Source: UBA995 sp035477115
Lineage (GTDB): Bacteria; Bacillota; Sulfobacillia; UBA995
DNA: 64,000 bases
Direction of reading: 5' to 3'
Assembly: GCA_035477115.1 (NCBI GenBank)
Contig: DATIKW010000019.1
Span: 1 to 64,000, forward strand
Shown piece by piece: positions 8,434 through 16,906 of the stretch (position 1 is the stretch's first letter; each line of letters opens with the position of its first letter). A program made the translations under genes and the position numbers. A model generated the notes under the pieces. The model saw only the letters and a program-made list of their open reading frames with translations, made no database searches and was not told the origin of the DNA.

Positions 8434-9172
8434 GGGGAAGGCCAAGCAGGTCTTCGCGACCGATGACCGGGACGTCGTGCGGATCCACTTCAAGGACGAG
8501 GCCACCGCTCTCGATGGGAAGAAGCGAGGGACCATCGAGGGCAAGGGGGCGGTGAACGCCCGGGTGAGCGCCGTGCTCTTCGAATACCTGGCCGGCCGGG
8601 GCGTGGCCACGCATTACCTGGGCAGGGCGGGCGACCGGGACCTCCTGGCCCGCCGGGTGACCATCATCCCCCTGGAAGTCGTGGTCCGCAATGTGGCGGC
8701 AGGCAGCCTGGCCAAGCGGCTGGGCTGGGAAGAAGGCCGGCCGGTGGCTCCTCCCATCGTCGAGCTGTACCTGAAGGACGACGCCCTCGGCGATCCGCTG
8801 ATCAATCATTACCACGTGCGGGCCCTCGCCGTGGCCACCGACGGTGAGCGGCAGCGCCTGGAGGAGACGGCCCTGGCGGTGAATGGCCTGCTGGGCCCCT
8901 TCCTGCTGAGGAAGGGTCTACGATTGATCGACTTCAAGCTGGAATTCGGACGCGACGCCGGCGGCGATATCTTGCTGGCGGATGAGCTGTCGCCGGATAC
9001 TTGCCGGCTCTGGGATAGCGACAGCGGATACCGGATGGACAAAGATCGCTTCCGCCGCGACCTGGGCGGCGTCGCCGACGCCTACCAGGCGGTATTGCGG
9101 CGGCTGGAAGGCGGGGAGAGCGATGCGGTGGCGGGCGCGGGTCGTGGTGACCCTCAAGCCGGGAGTGCTTGA
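8414..9172 (+). CDS. purC: phosphoribosylaminoimidazole-succinocarboxamide synthase
   Basis: SAICAR synthetase joins aspartate to CAIR with ATP. The 252-residue product begins TRLLYEGKAKQVFATDD, the usual N-terminal ATP-binding segment. It contains EVVVRNVAAGSLAKRLG and LIDFKLEFG with LADELSPDTCRLWD near the C terminus. The GTG at 8414 follows GGGGGTGGGGGC inside the purB coding region. Its 3' end overlaps purS by 50 bases, and the last 20 or so residues look unconstrained. Confidence 0.95.
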   Translation: MTRLLYEGKAKQVFATDDRDVVRIHFKDEATALDGKKRGTIEGKGAVNARVSAVLFEYLAGRGVATHYLGRAGDRDLLARRVTIIPLEVVVRNVAAGSLAKRLGWEEGRPVAPPIVELYLKDDALGDPLINHYHVRALAVATDGERQRLEETALAVNGLLGPFLLRKGLRLIDFKLEFGRDAGGDILLADELSPDTCRLWDSDSGYRMDKDRFRRDLGGVADAYQAVLRRLEGGESDAVAGAGRGDPQAGSA

Positions 9173-9374
9173 CCCTCAAGGGGAGGCGACCCGGAAGGCG
9201 CTGAACGGGGTGGGCTTCGCCGGCGTGGAGGATGTCCGGGTCGGCAAGTTCCTGGAGGTGGAACTCGAGGCGGCATCCCGGGAGGCGGCGGAAGAGATGA
9301 TCGGCGAGATGTCGCGCCGGTTGCTGGCCAACCCGGTCCTGGAGGAGTTCCGGTACGAACTCGGGAGCCGCTAG
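9123..9374 (+). CDS. purS: phosphoribosylformylglycinamidine synthase subunit PurS
   Basis: PurS is the small structural subunit that joins PurQ and PurL in the FGAM synthase complex of Bacillota-type organisms. The 83-residue product begins MRWRARVVVTLKPGVLDPQG and has the usual VRVGKFLEVEL strand and the LLANPVLEEFRYEL end. The ATG at 9123 lies within purC, preceded by GGGGAGAGC. Its presence explains why PurL here is the short form. Confidence 0.95.
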   Translation: MRWRARVVVTLKPGVLDPQGEATRKALNGVGFAGVEDVRVGKFLEVELEAASREAAEEMIGEMSRRLLANPVLEEFRYELGSR

Positions 9375-9392
9375 GCGGCAGGAGGTATCCCC

Positions 9393-10088
9393 TTGCGCTT
9401 CGGAGTGGTCGTGTTCCCCGGGTCCAACTGCGAGCGGGACTGCTTCCACTGGGTGGAGCAAGTAGCGGGGCGGCCGGCCCTCCCCATCTGGCACGGCCAG
9501 GCCGACCTCGGCGGCGTGGACTGCGTGATCTTGCCCGGAGGCTTCTCCTACGGCGACTACTTGCGTCCCGGGGCCATCGCGCGCCTCTCGCCGGTCATGC
9601 GCGCCGTCCAGGAGCATGCGGCCGCGGGCGGACTGGTGCTCGGCATATGCAACGGGTTTCAGATCTTGTTGGAAGCCGGGTTGCTGCCCGGGGCCGTCCT
9701 CCGCAACCGGAGCCTGAAGTTCGAGTGTCGTGACGTGTTCCTCCGGGTCGAGGACGGGGGAACGCCCTTCACCCGTTCCTGCCGCCCGGGACAGGTGATC
9801 CGGTTGCCCATCAAGCACGCGGACGGCAACTACCGTACGGCGGCCGCGGGAGGGGATGCTCCCCCCCGGGTCCTGTTCCGTTACTGCGAGGCGGACGGCC
9901 GCATCACCGCCGGAGCCAACCCCAACGGCGCCCAGGATAACATCGCCGGGCTGGCAAACCGCCGGGGAAACGTCGTCGGTCTCATGCCCCATCCCGAAGT
10001 GAGCGCGGAACCGGTGCTGGGAGGCACGGACGGACGGCTCCTCTTGACCTCCGCCCTCGATCATTGGAAGGAGCAGGGTGAGTGCTAG
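9393..10088 (+). CDS. purQ: phosphoribosylformylglycinamidine synthase subunit PurQ (glutaminase)
   Basis: PurQ is the glutamine amidotransferase subunit that supplies ammonia to PurL. The 231-residue class I GATase has its nucleophile in GICNGFQ near residue 87 and the His/Glu pair in MPHPE near residue 197. FPGSNCERD at the start is typical. The start is TTG at 9393, with AGGAGGT at the right distance. The gene ends seven bases inside purL. Confidence 0.95.
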   Translation: MRFGVVVFPGSNCERDCFHWVEQVAGRPALPIWHGQADLGGVDCVILPGGFSYGDYLRPGAIARLSPVMRAVQEHAAAGGLVLGICNGFQILLEAGLLPGAVLRNRSLKFECRDVFLRVEDGGTPFTRSCRPGQVIRLPIKHADGNYRTAAAGGDAPPRVLFRYCEADGRITAGANPNGAQDNIAGLANRRGNVVGLMPHPEVSAEPVLGGTDGRLLLTSALDHWKEQGEC

Positions 10089-12313
10089 GCGATCGACCAT
10101 GGGAAGCGGTGGGACTGACGGCCGAGGAATACCGGCGGTGCCGGGACTTGCTGGGGCGGGATCCCAGTCCGGTGGAACTCGGCATGTTCGGCGTCATGTG
10201 GTCCGAGCATTGTAGCTACAAGTCGTCCAAATTGCACCTGTCCCGGCTGCCGTCGGCAGGGCCGGGGGTGCTGCAGGGGCCGGGCGAGAACGCCGGCGTG
10301 GTGGACCTGGGGGATGGCCTGGCGCTTGCGTTCAAGATCGAGTCCCACAACCATCCCTCGGCCATCGAACCGGTCCAGGGGGCTGCGACCGGCGTCGGGG
10401 GTATCCTCCGCGACATCATCACCATGGGAGCCTATCCCATCGCCATCTTGGACTCGCTGCGTTTCGGGCCCATCGACCAGCCGCGCAACCGTCATCTCCT
10501 GGCGGGCGTGGTGACCGGGGTGGGATGGTACGGCAACTGCTTCGGCTGCCCCACGGTGGGGGGCGAGGTGTACTTCGAGCCGGTCTATGCCGGCAATCCC
10601 CTGGTGAACGCGTTCTGCGCCGGCGTCGTGCGGCGGGACGAGATCGTCCGCGGGCAGGCCCAAGGGCCCGGCAATCCGGTATTGCTGGCCGGGGCGAGGA
10701 CCGGACGGGACGGCATCCATGGCGCCAGCCTGCTCGCTTCCCGGGAGTTCGACGAGCGGGCGGAAGCGATGCGGCCTTCCGTGCAGGTGGGAGATCCTTT
10801 CCTGGGCAAGCTGCTGCTGGAAGCGTGTCTCGAGGCCAGGGCGACCGGTTCCCTGGTGGGGATGAACGACCTGGGCGCGGCCGGGCTCACCTCGGCCTCG
10901 GCGGAGACGGCGGCCCGGGCGGGGACCGGCATCGAGCTGAATCTGGACCGGGTGCCCCGCCGCGAACCGGGCATGTCGGCCTATGAAGTCATGCTCTCCG
11001 AGTCGCAGGAGCGGATGCTGCTCATCGTGAGGCCGGGCGCGGAGCAAGCCATGATCGACATCTTCACCCGCTGGGGCCTCGAGGCGGCGGTGATCGGGCA
11101 GGTCACGGCGGACGGGTGCATCCGGGTGCGCGAAGGCGGGCGGGTGTTGGCGGAAGTGCCCGCGGCGGCGCTGACCCGGGAAGCGCCGGCATACTCCCGT
11201 CCGGCGCGGCCGGCGGCCCGTCCGGTTCTGGATCTGACCCGCATTCCCGACCTGACCATGGCGGATGTGGGGCCGACCTTGCGCCGGCTGCTCGGCTCTC
11301 CCGACCTCGGGTGCCGGGAATGGGTCTACCGGCAATACGACCAGCTGGTCGGGGCGAATACCGTGTTGCGTCCGGGGTCGGACGCGGCCGTATTGCGGCT
11401 CAAAGGGCGCCCGGGCGGCATTGCTTTGGCCGTGGACGGAAACGGGCGGCACTGCTACCTCGATCCCCGGACCGGGGGAGCGCTGGCGGTGGCGGAAGCG
11501 GCCCGCAACGTGACGGTCAGCGGGGCGCGGCCGGTGGCCCTGACCAACTGCCTCAACTTCGGCAATCCGGAGCGGCCGGAGATCATGTGGGAGTTCCAAG
11601 AGGTCATTGAAGGCATGGCCGCCGCCTGCCGGGCGCTGGGTACGCCGGTTACCGGCGGCAATGTCAGCTTCTATAACGAGACTCTAGGCGAGAACATCTA
11701 CCCCACGCCGGTGGTGGGCATGGTGGGCTTGCTCGACGATATCGGCCATGCGACCGGCCAGGGGTTTTGCGAGGCGGGCGATCGGATCGTGCTGCTGGGC
11801 GAGACCGGTGGCGACCTCGGCGGCAGCGCGTATCTGAAGATCTGCCATGGAGTGGTGGGGGGGCCGCCGCCCGCGTTGGATCTCGACGCCGAGCGGAAGG
11901 TCCAGGCCTGTTGCCGTGAAGCAATCCGGGCCGGCCTGGTGCGGTCGGCCCACGACTGCGCCGACGGGGGATTGGCCGTGGCTCTGGCCGAATCGGCCCT
12001 GACCGCCCGGGAAGGGGCGCGCGGGTTCACGGTGGATCTCGCCGCCGTCCCCGTGCGGGGAGTTCTCCGGCTCGACGGTCTGCTGCTGGGAGAGACGCCT
12101 TCCCGGATCGTGGTCACCGCCGCCGCGGCGGCCCTCCCCGGCCTGCGGGAATTGGCGGCGCGGCACGGGGTAGCCGCGGGGGTCCTGGGACAGGTTACCG
12201 ACGGCCGGCTGGCCATGCGACGGGGAGACGCGATCGTCCTCGACGAGGCGACTGACGGGTTGGCGGCGATATGGAAGGGGGCAATCCCGTGCGCGATGGG
12301 CGAGCAGGGATAG
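10082..12313 (+). CDS. purL: phosphoribosylformylglycinamidine synthase subunit PurL
   Basis: PurL is the ATP-dependent synthetase subunit that forms FGAM from FGAR. At 743 residues it is the small Bacillota type that works with PurS and PurQ. MFGVMWSEHCSYKSS near the N terminus and FKIESHNHPSAIEPVQGAAT near residues 80-100 are the conserved motifs, and the second AIRS-like half carries NCLNFGNPE and TGGNVSFYNE. The GTG start at 10082 overlaps the purQ end. The gene in turn overlaps purF. Confidence 0.95.
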   Translation: MLGDRPWEAVGLTAEEYRRCRDLLGRDPSPVELGMFGVMWSEHCSYKSSKLHLSRLPSAGPGVLQGPGENAGVVDLGDGLALAFKIESHNHPSAIEPVQGAATGVGGILRDIITMGAYPIAILDSLRFGPIDQPRNRHLLAGVVTGVGWYGNCFGCPTVGGEVYFEPVYAGNPLVNAFCAGVVRRDEIVRGQAQGPGNPVLLAGARTGRDGIHGASLLASREFDERAEAMRPSVQVGDPFLGKLLLEACLEARATGSLVGMNDLGAAGLTSASAETAARAGTGIELNLDRVPRREPGMSAYEVMLSESQERMLLIVRPGAEQAMIDIFTRWGLEAAVIGQVTADGCIRVREGGRVLAEVPAAALTREAPAYSRPARPAARPVLDLTRIPDLTMADVGPTLRRLLGSPDLGCREWVYRQYDQLVGANTVLRPGSDAAVLRLKGRPGGIALAVDGNGRHCYLDPRTGGALAVAEAARNVTVSGARPVALTNCLNFGNPERPEIMWEFQEVIEGMAAACRALGTPVTGGNVSFYNETLGENIYPTPVVGMVGLLDDIGHATGQGFCEAGDRIVLLGETGGDLGGSAYLKICHGVVGGPPPALDLDAERKVQACCREAIRAGLVRSAHDCADGGLAVALAESALTAREGARGFTVDLAAVPVRGVLRLDGLLLGETPSRIVVTAAAAALPGLRELAARHGVAAGVLGQVTDGRLAMRRGDAIVLDEATDGLAAIWKGAIPCAMGEQG

Positions 12314-13683
12314 CCGATCAGTGCGGGGTGTTCGGCATCGGCTTTCATCCCGAAGCGGCGGGGTTGACCCACTACGCCCTGTACGCGCTCCAGCACCGGG
12401 GCCAGGAGTCCTGCGGGATCGTGGCTTCGGGCGAAAAGGGCATCGAGGTCCACCGGGGCATGGGTCTGGTCTCCGATGTCTTCGACCCGGCCTCGCTCGC
12501 GCGTCTGGGCCGCGACTCGGACCTGGCACTGGGTCACGTCCGCTACTCCACGGCCGGATCGAGTTCGCTGGCCAACGCCCAGCCCCTCCTCGTCCGGTAC
12601 CGGCGGGGTCCCTTGGCCCTGGCTCACAACGGCAACCTGGTGAATGCCGGGGTCCTGCGGGCGGAACTTGAGGCTGCCGGCTCCATATTCCAGACGGCGC
12701 TGGACACGGAGGTGATCGCCCACCTCGTAGCCCGGCTGGCCGACGGCGGGCCGGAGACCGCTCTGGCCGCCAGCCTGGCCCGGGTGCGCGGCGGTTATGC
12801 GTTGCTCGCCCTCACCGGCCGCAAACTGATCGGGGTGCGCGACCCCAACGGCATCCGGCCGCTGGCCCTGGGCCGTCTCGGCGACGCCCAGGTGATGGCT
12901 TCGGAATCCTGCGCGTTCGATACCGTGGGTGCCCGTTTCGTGCGCGAGATCGAGCCGGGAGAGATGGTGGTCGTGGACGAGGACGGCATCCGGTCGACCC
13001 GGGCCCTGCCGGCCGGCCGGCCCGCCTTCTGCGTCTTCGAGTTCATCTACATAGCCCGGCCCGACTCCGACCTGATGGGCTTGAACGTGCATGCCGTGCG
13101 CAAGGAACTGGGCAGACGGCTGGCCGAGCGCTGTCCCGCCCCGGCGGACATGGTGACGGGCGTGCCCGATTCCAGCCTATCGGCCGCATCCGGCTACGCG
13201 GAAGCGGCGGGCATCCCGTACGAGATGGGGCTGGTCAAGAACCGCTACATCGGCCGCACCTTCATCCAGCCGAGGCAGGAAGAGCGCGAACTCGGCGTCA
13301 CCCTCAAGCTGAACCCCCTGCGGAAGGTGGTGGCCGGCCGGCGCGTGGTCCTCGTGGACGACTCGATCGTCCGCGGGACGACGTCCCGCCACATCATCCG
13401 CATGCTCCGCGAGGCGGGGGCGCGCCAGGTGCACCTCCGGATCGCCTCGCCCCCCTACCGCTGGCCCTGCTATTATGGGATCGACACTCGATCCCGCGGC
13501 GAGTTGGTGGCGGCGGGCCGCGACCCCGAGGCGGTGCGGCAACTGGTCGGCGCGGACAGCCTGGAGTATCTGGCGCTCGAGGACCTGGTGGATGTGATCG
13601 GCGCCGGGTCGGGCTTTTGCCTCGCCTGCCTGGACGGCGACTACCCGGTGCCGGTGGAGGGGGAGGACGGCCATGGATGCTGA
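12289..13683 (+). CDS. purF: amidophosphoribosyltransferase
   Basis: PurF commits PRPP to purine synthesis by making phosphoribosylamine from glutamine. The product is about 464 residues. The N-terminal propeptide before Cys in QCGVFGIG is short, and processing should expose that Cys as the glutaminase nucleophile. The PRPP motif is VVLVDDSIVRGTTS. Cysteines in FCVFEF, PYRWPCYYG and FCLACLDG fit the 4Fe-4S ligand set of the Bacillus-type enzyme, which makes it oxygen sensitive. I chose the GTG at 12289 (GGAAGGGGG upstream); an in-frame ATG at 12271 is an alternative. It overlaps purL by 25 bases and purM by 11. Confidence 0.95.
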   Translation: MRDGRAGIADQCGVFGIGFHPEAAGLTHYALYALQHRGQESCGIVASGEKGIEVHRGMGLVSDVFDPASLARLGRDSDLALGHVRYSTAGSSSLANAQPLLVRYRRGPLALAHNGNLVNAGVLRAELEAAGSIFQTALDTEVIAHLVARLADGGPETALAASLARVRGGYALLALTGRKLIGVRDPNGIRPLALGRLGDAQVMASESCAFDTVGARFVREIEPGEMVVVDEDGIRSTRALPAGRPAFCVFEFIYIARPDSDLMGLNVHAVRKELGRRLAERCPAPADMVTGVPDSSLSAASGYAEAAGIPYEMGLVKNRYIGRTFIQPRQEERELGVTLKLNPLRKVVAGRRVVLVDDSIVRGTTSRHIIRMLREAGARQVHLRIASPPYRWPCYYGIDTRSRGELVAAGRDPEAVRQLVGADSLEYLALEDLVDVIGAGSGFCLACLDGDYPVPVEGEDGHGC

Positions 13684-14719
13684 CCGCGGATTGACCTACC
13701 GGGAGGCGGGAGTGGACATCGAGGCGGGCGATGAGGCGGTCCGCCGCATCAAGCATCTGGCCGCCTCCACCAACGTCCCCGGGGTGCTGGGCGGGATCGG
13801 GGGCTTCGGCGGGCTGTTTCACCTGGCCTCCGGCCGGTGGCGGGACCCCGTGCTGGTGGCCGGAGCGGACGGCGTGGGGACCAAGCTGAAGATCGCGTTC
13901 GCCCTGGATCGCCATGACACGGTGGGCATCGATGCCGTGGCCTACTGCGTCAACGATGTCATCGTTCAGGGCGCGGAGCCCCTGTTCTTCCTCGACTATA
14001 TCGGCCTGGGGAAACTCGAGCCCAGTCTGGTGGAAGCGATCGTCCGAGGTGTGGCCGAGGGTTGCCGCCGGGCGGGTTGCGCGCTGCTGGGCGGCGAGAC
14101 GGCCGAGTTGCCCGGCCTTTACCGCCCGGGGGAATACGATCTGGCGGGATTCTGCGTGGGCGCGGTAGAGCGGGCGGCGATCATCGACGGCCGCTCGGTG
14201 CGGCCGGGGGACGCTATCGTGGGGATCGGCTCCACCGGCCTGCAGTCCAGCGGCTTCTCGTTGGTCCGGGAAGTGCTGCTGAACCGGGCGGGCCTGCCTC
14301 TGGAACAGCACTTCCCCGAACTAGGCCGGACCCTGGGCGAGGAACTGCTGGAGCCCACGGGGATCTATGCCCGGCCGCTCCTGGCGGTCGCCCGCGAATT
14401 CGAGCTGCGGGCCGCCGCCAACATCAGCGGCGGCGGCTTGCCCGGCAACGTCCCGCGGGTGCTCCCGGCGGGCACCCGTGCCCGGATCCGCCGGGGCAGC
14501 TGGCCGACCCAGCCCATTTTCGACCTGATCCGGCGGCGGGGACGCATCGAGGAGCAGGAGATGTTCCGCACCTTCAACCTGGGCATCGCCATGGTCCTGG
14601 TGGTGCCGGCGGACGCGGCCGACGCCGTCTGCCGGCGGCTCCATGACCTGGGGGAGCGCGCCCATCTCATCGGCGAGATCATCGCCGGCGAGGGAGACCC
14701 GGAGGTGGTGCTGGCTTGA
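13673..14719 (+). CDS. purM: phosphoribosylformylglycinamidine cyclo-ligase (AIR synthetase)
   Basis: PurM closes the imidazole ring of FGAM with ATP to give AIR. The 348-residue protein shows DPVLVAGADGVGTKLKIA near residues 60-77, the GGETAELPG motif near residues 142-150 and GIGSTGLQSSGFSLVR. LPGNVPRVLP is in the C-terminal domain. The ATG at 13673 lies within purF, and the TTGA overlap at the end couples it to purN. Confidence 0.95.
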   Translation: MDADRGLTYREAGVDIEAGDEAVRRIKHLAASTNVPGVLGGIGGFGGLFHLASGRWRDPVLVAGADGVGTKLKIAFALDRHDTVGIDAVAYCVNDVIVQGAEPLFFLDYIGLGKLEPSLVEAIVRGVAEGCRRAGCALLGGETAELPGLYRPGEYDLAGFCVGAVERAAIIDGRSVRPGDAIVGIGSTGLQSSGFSLVREVLLNRAGLPLEQHFPELGRTLGEELLEPTGIYARPLLAVAREFELRAAANISGGGLPGNVPRVLPAGTRARIRRGSWPTQPIFDLIRRRGRIEEQEMFRTFNLGIAMVLVVPADAADAVCRRLHDLGERAHLIGEIIAGEGDPEVVLA

Positions 14720-15366
14720 CCCTCAACCTGGGGGTATTGGCCTCGGGCCGGGGCAGCAACCTCGAAGCCATCCTGCGGGCGGAAGCCCACGGGGGATTCC
14801 CGGCCGGGGTGGCCGTGGTGATCAGCGACTGCCCCGGGGCCGGAGCGCTCGAGGTGGCCCGCCGCCAGGGCGTACCGGCGTTCTGCCTTGAACCGGGCCG
14901 CGACGGCCGGGACGCCTTTGAGGCGCGGATCGTCTCGTGCCTGGAACGACATCGCGTCGACCTCGTGTGCCTGGCCGGATTCATGCGGGTGGTGGGGCCG
15001 GTGCTGCTCGGGCGGTACCCGGGCCGCATCCTCAACATCCATCCTTCGCTGTTGCCCGCCTTTCCCGGCCGCGACGCCCAGCGACAGGCCTGGGAGCACG
15101 GCGCGAAGGTCACCGGCTGCACGGTCCATTTCGTGGACGAAGGCGTCGACACCGGGCCGATCATCCTCCAGCGGGCCGTGGCGGTCGGCGAGGAGGACGA
15201 CCCGGAAGCGCTGGCCGCCCGCATCCTCCAGGAGGAGCATGCGGCCTATCCCGAGGCGATCCGGCTGCTGGCCGAGGGCAGGTTGACGATCGCGGGGCGG
15301 CGGGTGATAGTCGCCGCGCCAGGCAGCGGGGGCGAGGGGGGAGCGCGGTGCGGCGGGCTTTATTGA
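14716..15366 (+). CDS. purN: phosphoribosylglycinamide formyltransferase
   Basis: PurN formylates GAR with 10-formyl-tetrahydrofolate. The 216-residue protein begins NLGVLASGRGSNLEAIL. It contains the catalytic Asn-His pair in LNIHPSLLPAFPG near residues 106-118 and the signature VHFVDEGVDTGPII. The TTG start overlaps the purM stop. The last 20 residues run into the purH start and are not conserved. Confidence 0.94.
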   Translation: MTLNLGVLASGRGSNLEAILRAEAHGGFPAGVAVVISDCPGAGALEVARRQGVPAFCLEPGRDGRDAFEARIVSCLERHRVDLVCLAGFMRVVGPVLLGRYPGRILNIHPSLLPAFPGRDAQRQAWEHGAKVTGCTVHFVDEGVDTGPIILQRAVAVGEEDDPEALAARILQEEHAAYPEAIRLLAEGRLTIAGRRVIVAAPGSGGEGGARCGGLY

Positions 15367-16883
15367 GCGTGGCCGACAAGACCGGATTGGCGAGTCTGGC
15401 CCGGGGCCTGGCGCAGCAAGGGATGGAAGTCGTCTCCACCGGCGGCACGGCGGCCTTCCTCAGCGGACTCGGGCTTCGCGTGCGGACGGTGAGCGAGGTG
15501 ACCGGCTTCCCGGAGATCCTGGACGGCAGGGTGAAGACCCTGCACCCGCGGATCCACGCCGGCCTGCTGGCGCGGCGCGACCGCCCGGAACACATCCAGC
15601 AACTCCAGCAGCATGGCATCGAACCCTTCCACGTGGTCGCGGTGAATCTGTACCCCTTCCGGCAGGCTGCTTCCGTCCCCGAGGCAAGCCTGGAGAAGGT
15701 GCTCGAGGAGATCGACATCGGGGGGCCGGCGCTGCTGAGGGCCGCGGCCAAGAACTATCGCGACGTGCTGGTGGTCTGCGACCCTGCCGACTATCCCGAA
15801 GTGCTCGCGGCCGGCGCCGACCCGCCTGCCGCGCTCCGTTACCGGCTGGCGGTCAAGGCCTTCCAGCACACCGCCTTCTATGACGCGGCGATCGCCGAGT
15901 GGCTCGGGCGGCGGGAAGACCGGCCGCCCGTGCCCTTCCCGGCCGAGCTGACCCTCGCCTTTCAGCTCCACAGCACCTTGCGCTACGGCGAGAATCCGCA
16001 CCAGCGGGCGGCGGTGTACGGCGACGTCTTCCCCGGGCCGGGGTCGCTGGTCCGAGCCAGGCAACTGGGCGGCAAAGAACTCTCCTACAATAACCTGAAC
16101 GATGCCGGCTGTGCGTGGGAGCTGGCGCGGGAGTTCTCCGAGCCGGCGGTGGCGGCGGTGAAACACGCCACCCCTTGCGGCGTCGCCATCGGCCGGGGAC
16201 TGGAGGAGGCTTTCGGGAAGGCCCAGGCTGCCGACCCGATTTCCATCTTCGGCGGCGTGGTCGCCCTGAATCGGACGGTGAACGCCGCGGCGGCCCGCGC
16301 CCTCGCCGGCATCTTCCTGGAAGTGGTCGTGGCCCCCGGTTACGAGGCCGAGGCCCGGGAGATCCTGGCCGAGCGGCGGGACCTCCGGGTGCTGCAGGTG
16401 GAGCCGGGCGTGCCCCGGCCGCGACTGGACTTCCGCCCCGTGCCCGGAGGCGCATTGTTGCAGGAAGCGGACCTGACGGCCGTCGACCCGGACAGGTGGC
16501 GCCAGGTCACCGCCCGTCCCGCCACCCCGGCGGAACTCGCCGATCTGGTCCTGGCCTGGCGGGTGGTGCGGTCCGTGCGCTCCAACGCGATCGTGCTGGC
16601 CCGGGAGGGGGCGACCACCGGCATCGGCGGCGGACAGACTTCGCGCATCGGCGCGGCCCGGATCGCCATCGCCACGGCCGAGGCGGCCGGCAGGGCAACC
16701 GGGTCGGTCATGGCTTCCGACGCCTTCTTCCCTTTCCCCGACGTGGTCGAGGCCGCCGCGGCGTGCGGCGTGACCGCCATCGCCCAGCCCGGCGGGTCGC
16801 TGCGGGACGGCGATTCCATAGCCGCCGCCGATCGCCATGGCCTGGCGATGCTGTTCACCGGCGTCCGGCATTTCCGTCACTAG
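15348..16883 (+). CDS. purH: bifunctional AICAR formyltransferase/IMP cyclohydrolase
   Basis: PurH carries out the last two steps to IMP. The 511-residue product starts RRALLSVADKTGLASLARGL and has an N-terminal MGS-like cyclohydrolase domain (STGGTAAFL, GRVKTLHPRIH). The formyltransferase domain shows LRYGENPHQ, KHATPCGVA and RSNAIVLA, and ends in RHFRH. The GTG at 15348 has GGGGGGAG upstream and overlaps purN by 19 bases. Confidence 0.96.
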   Translation: MRRALLSVADKTGLASLARGLAQQGMEVVSTGGTAAFLSGLGLRVRTVSEVTGFPEILDGRVKTLHPRIHAGLLARRDRPEHIQQLQQHGIEPFHVVAVNLYPFRQAASVPEASLEKVLEEIDIGGPALLRAAAKNYRDVLVVCDPADYPEVLAAGADPPAALRYRLAVKAFQHTAFYDAAIAEWLGRREDRPPVPFPAELTLAFQLHSTLRYGENPHQRAAVYGDVFPGPGSLVRARQLGGKELSYNNLNDAGCAWELAREFSEPAVAAVKHATPCGVAIGRGLEEAFGKAQAADPISIFGGVVALNRTVNAAAARALAGIFLEVVVAPGYEAEAREILAERRDLRVLQVEPGVPRPRLDFRPVPGGALLQEADLTAVDPDRWRQVTARPATPAELADLVLAWRVVRSVRSNAIVLAREGATTGIGGGQTSRIGAARIAIATAEAAGRATGSVMASDAFFPFPDVVEAAAACGVTAIAQPGGSLRDGDSIAAADRHGLAMLFTGVRHFRH

Positions 16884-16906
16884 GTCGTGCGGGAGGTGGC
16901 GACGTC

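Noticed and set aside
10085..11599. 504-codon minus-strand open frame opposite purL
   Set aside because: Composition is that of a complementary-strand shadow, and purL motifs are intact.
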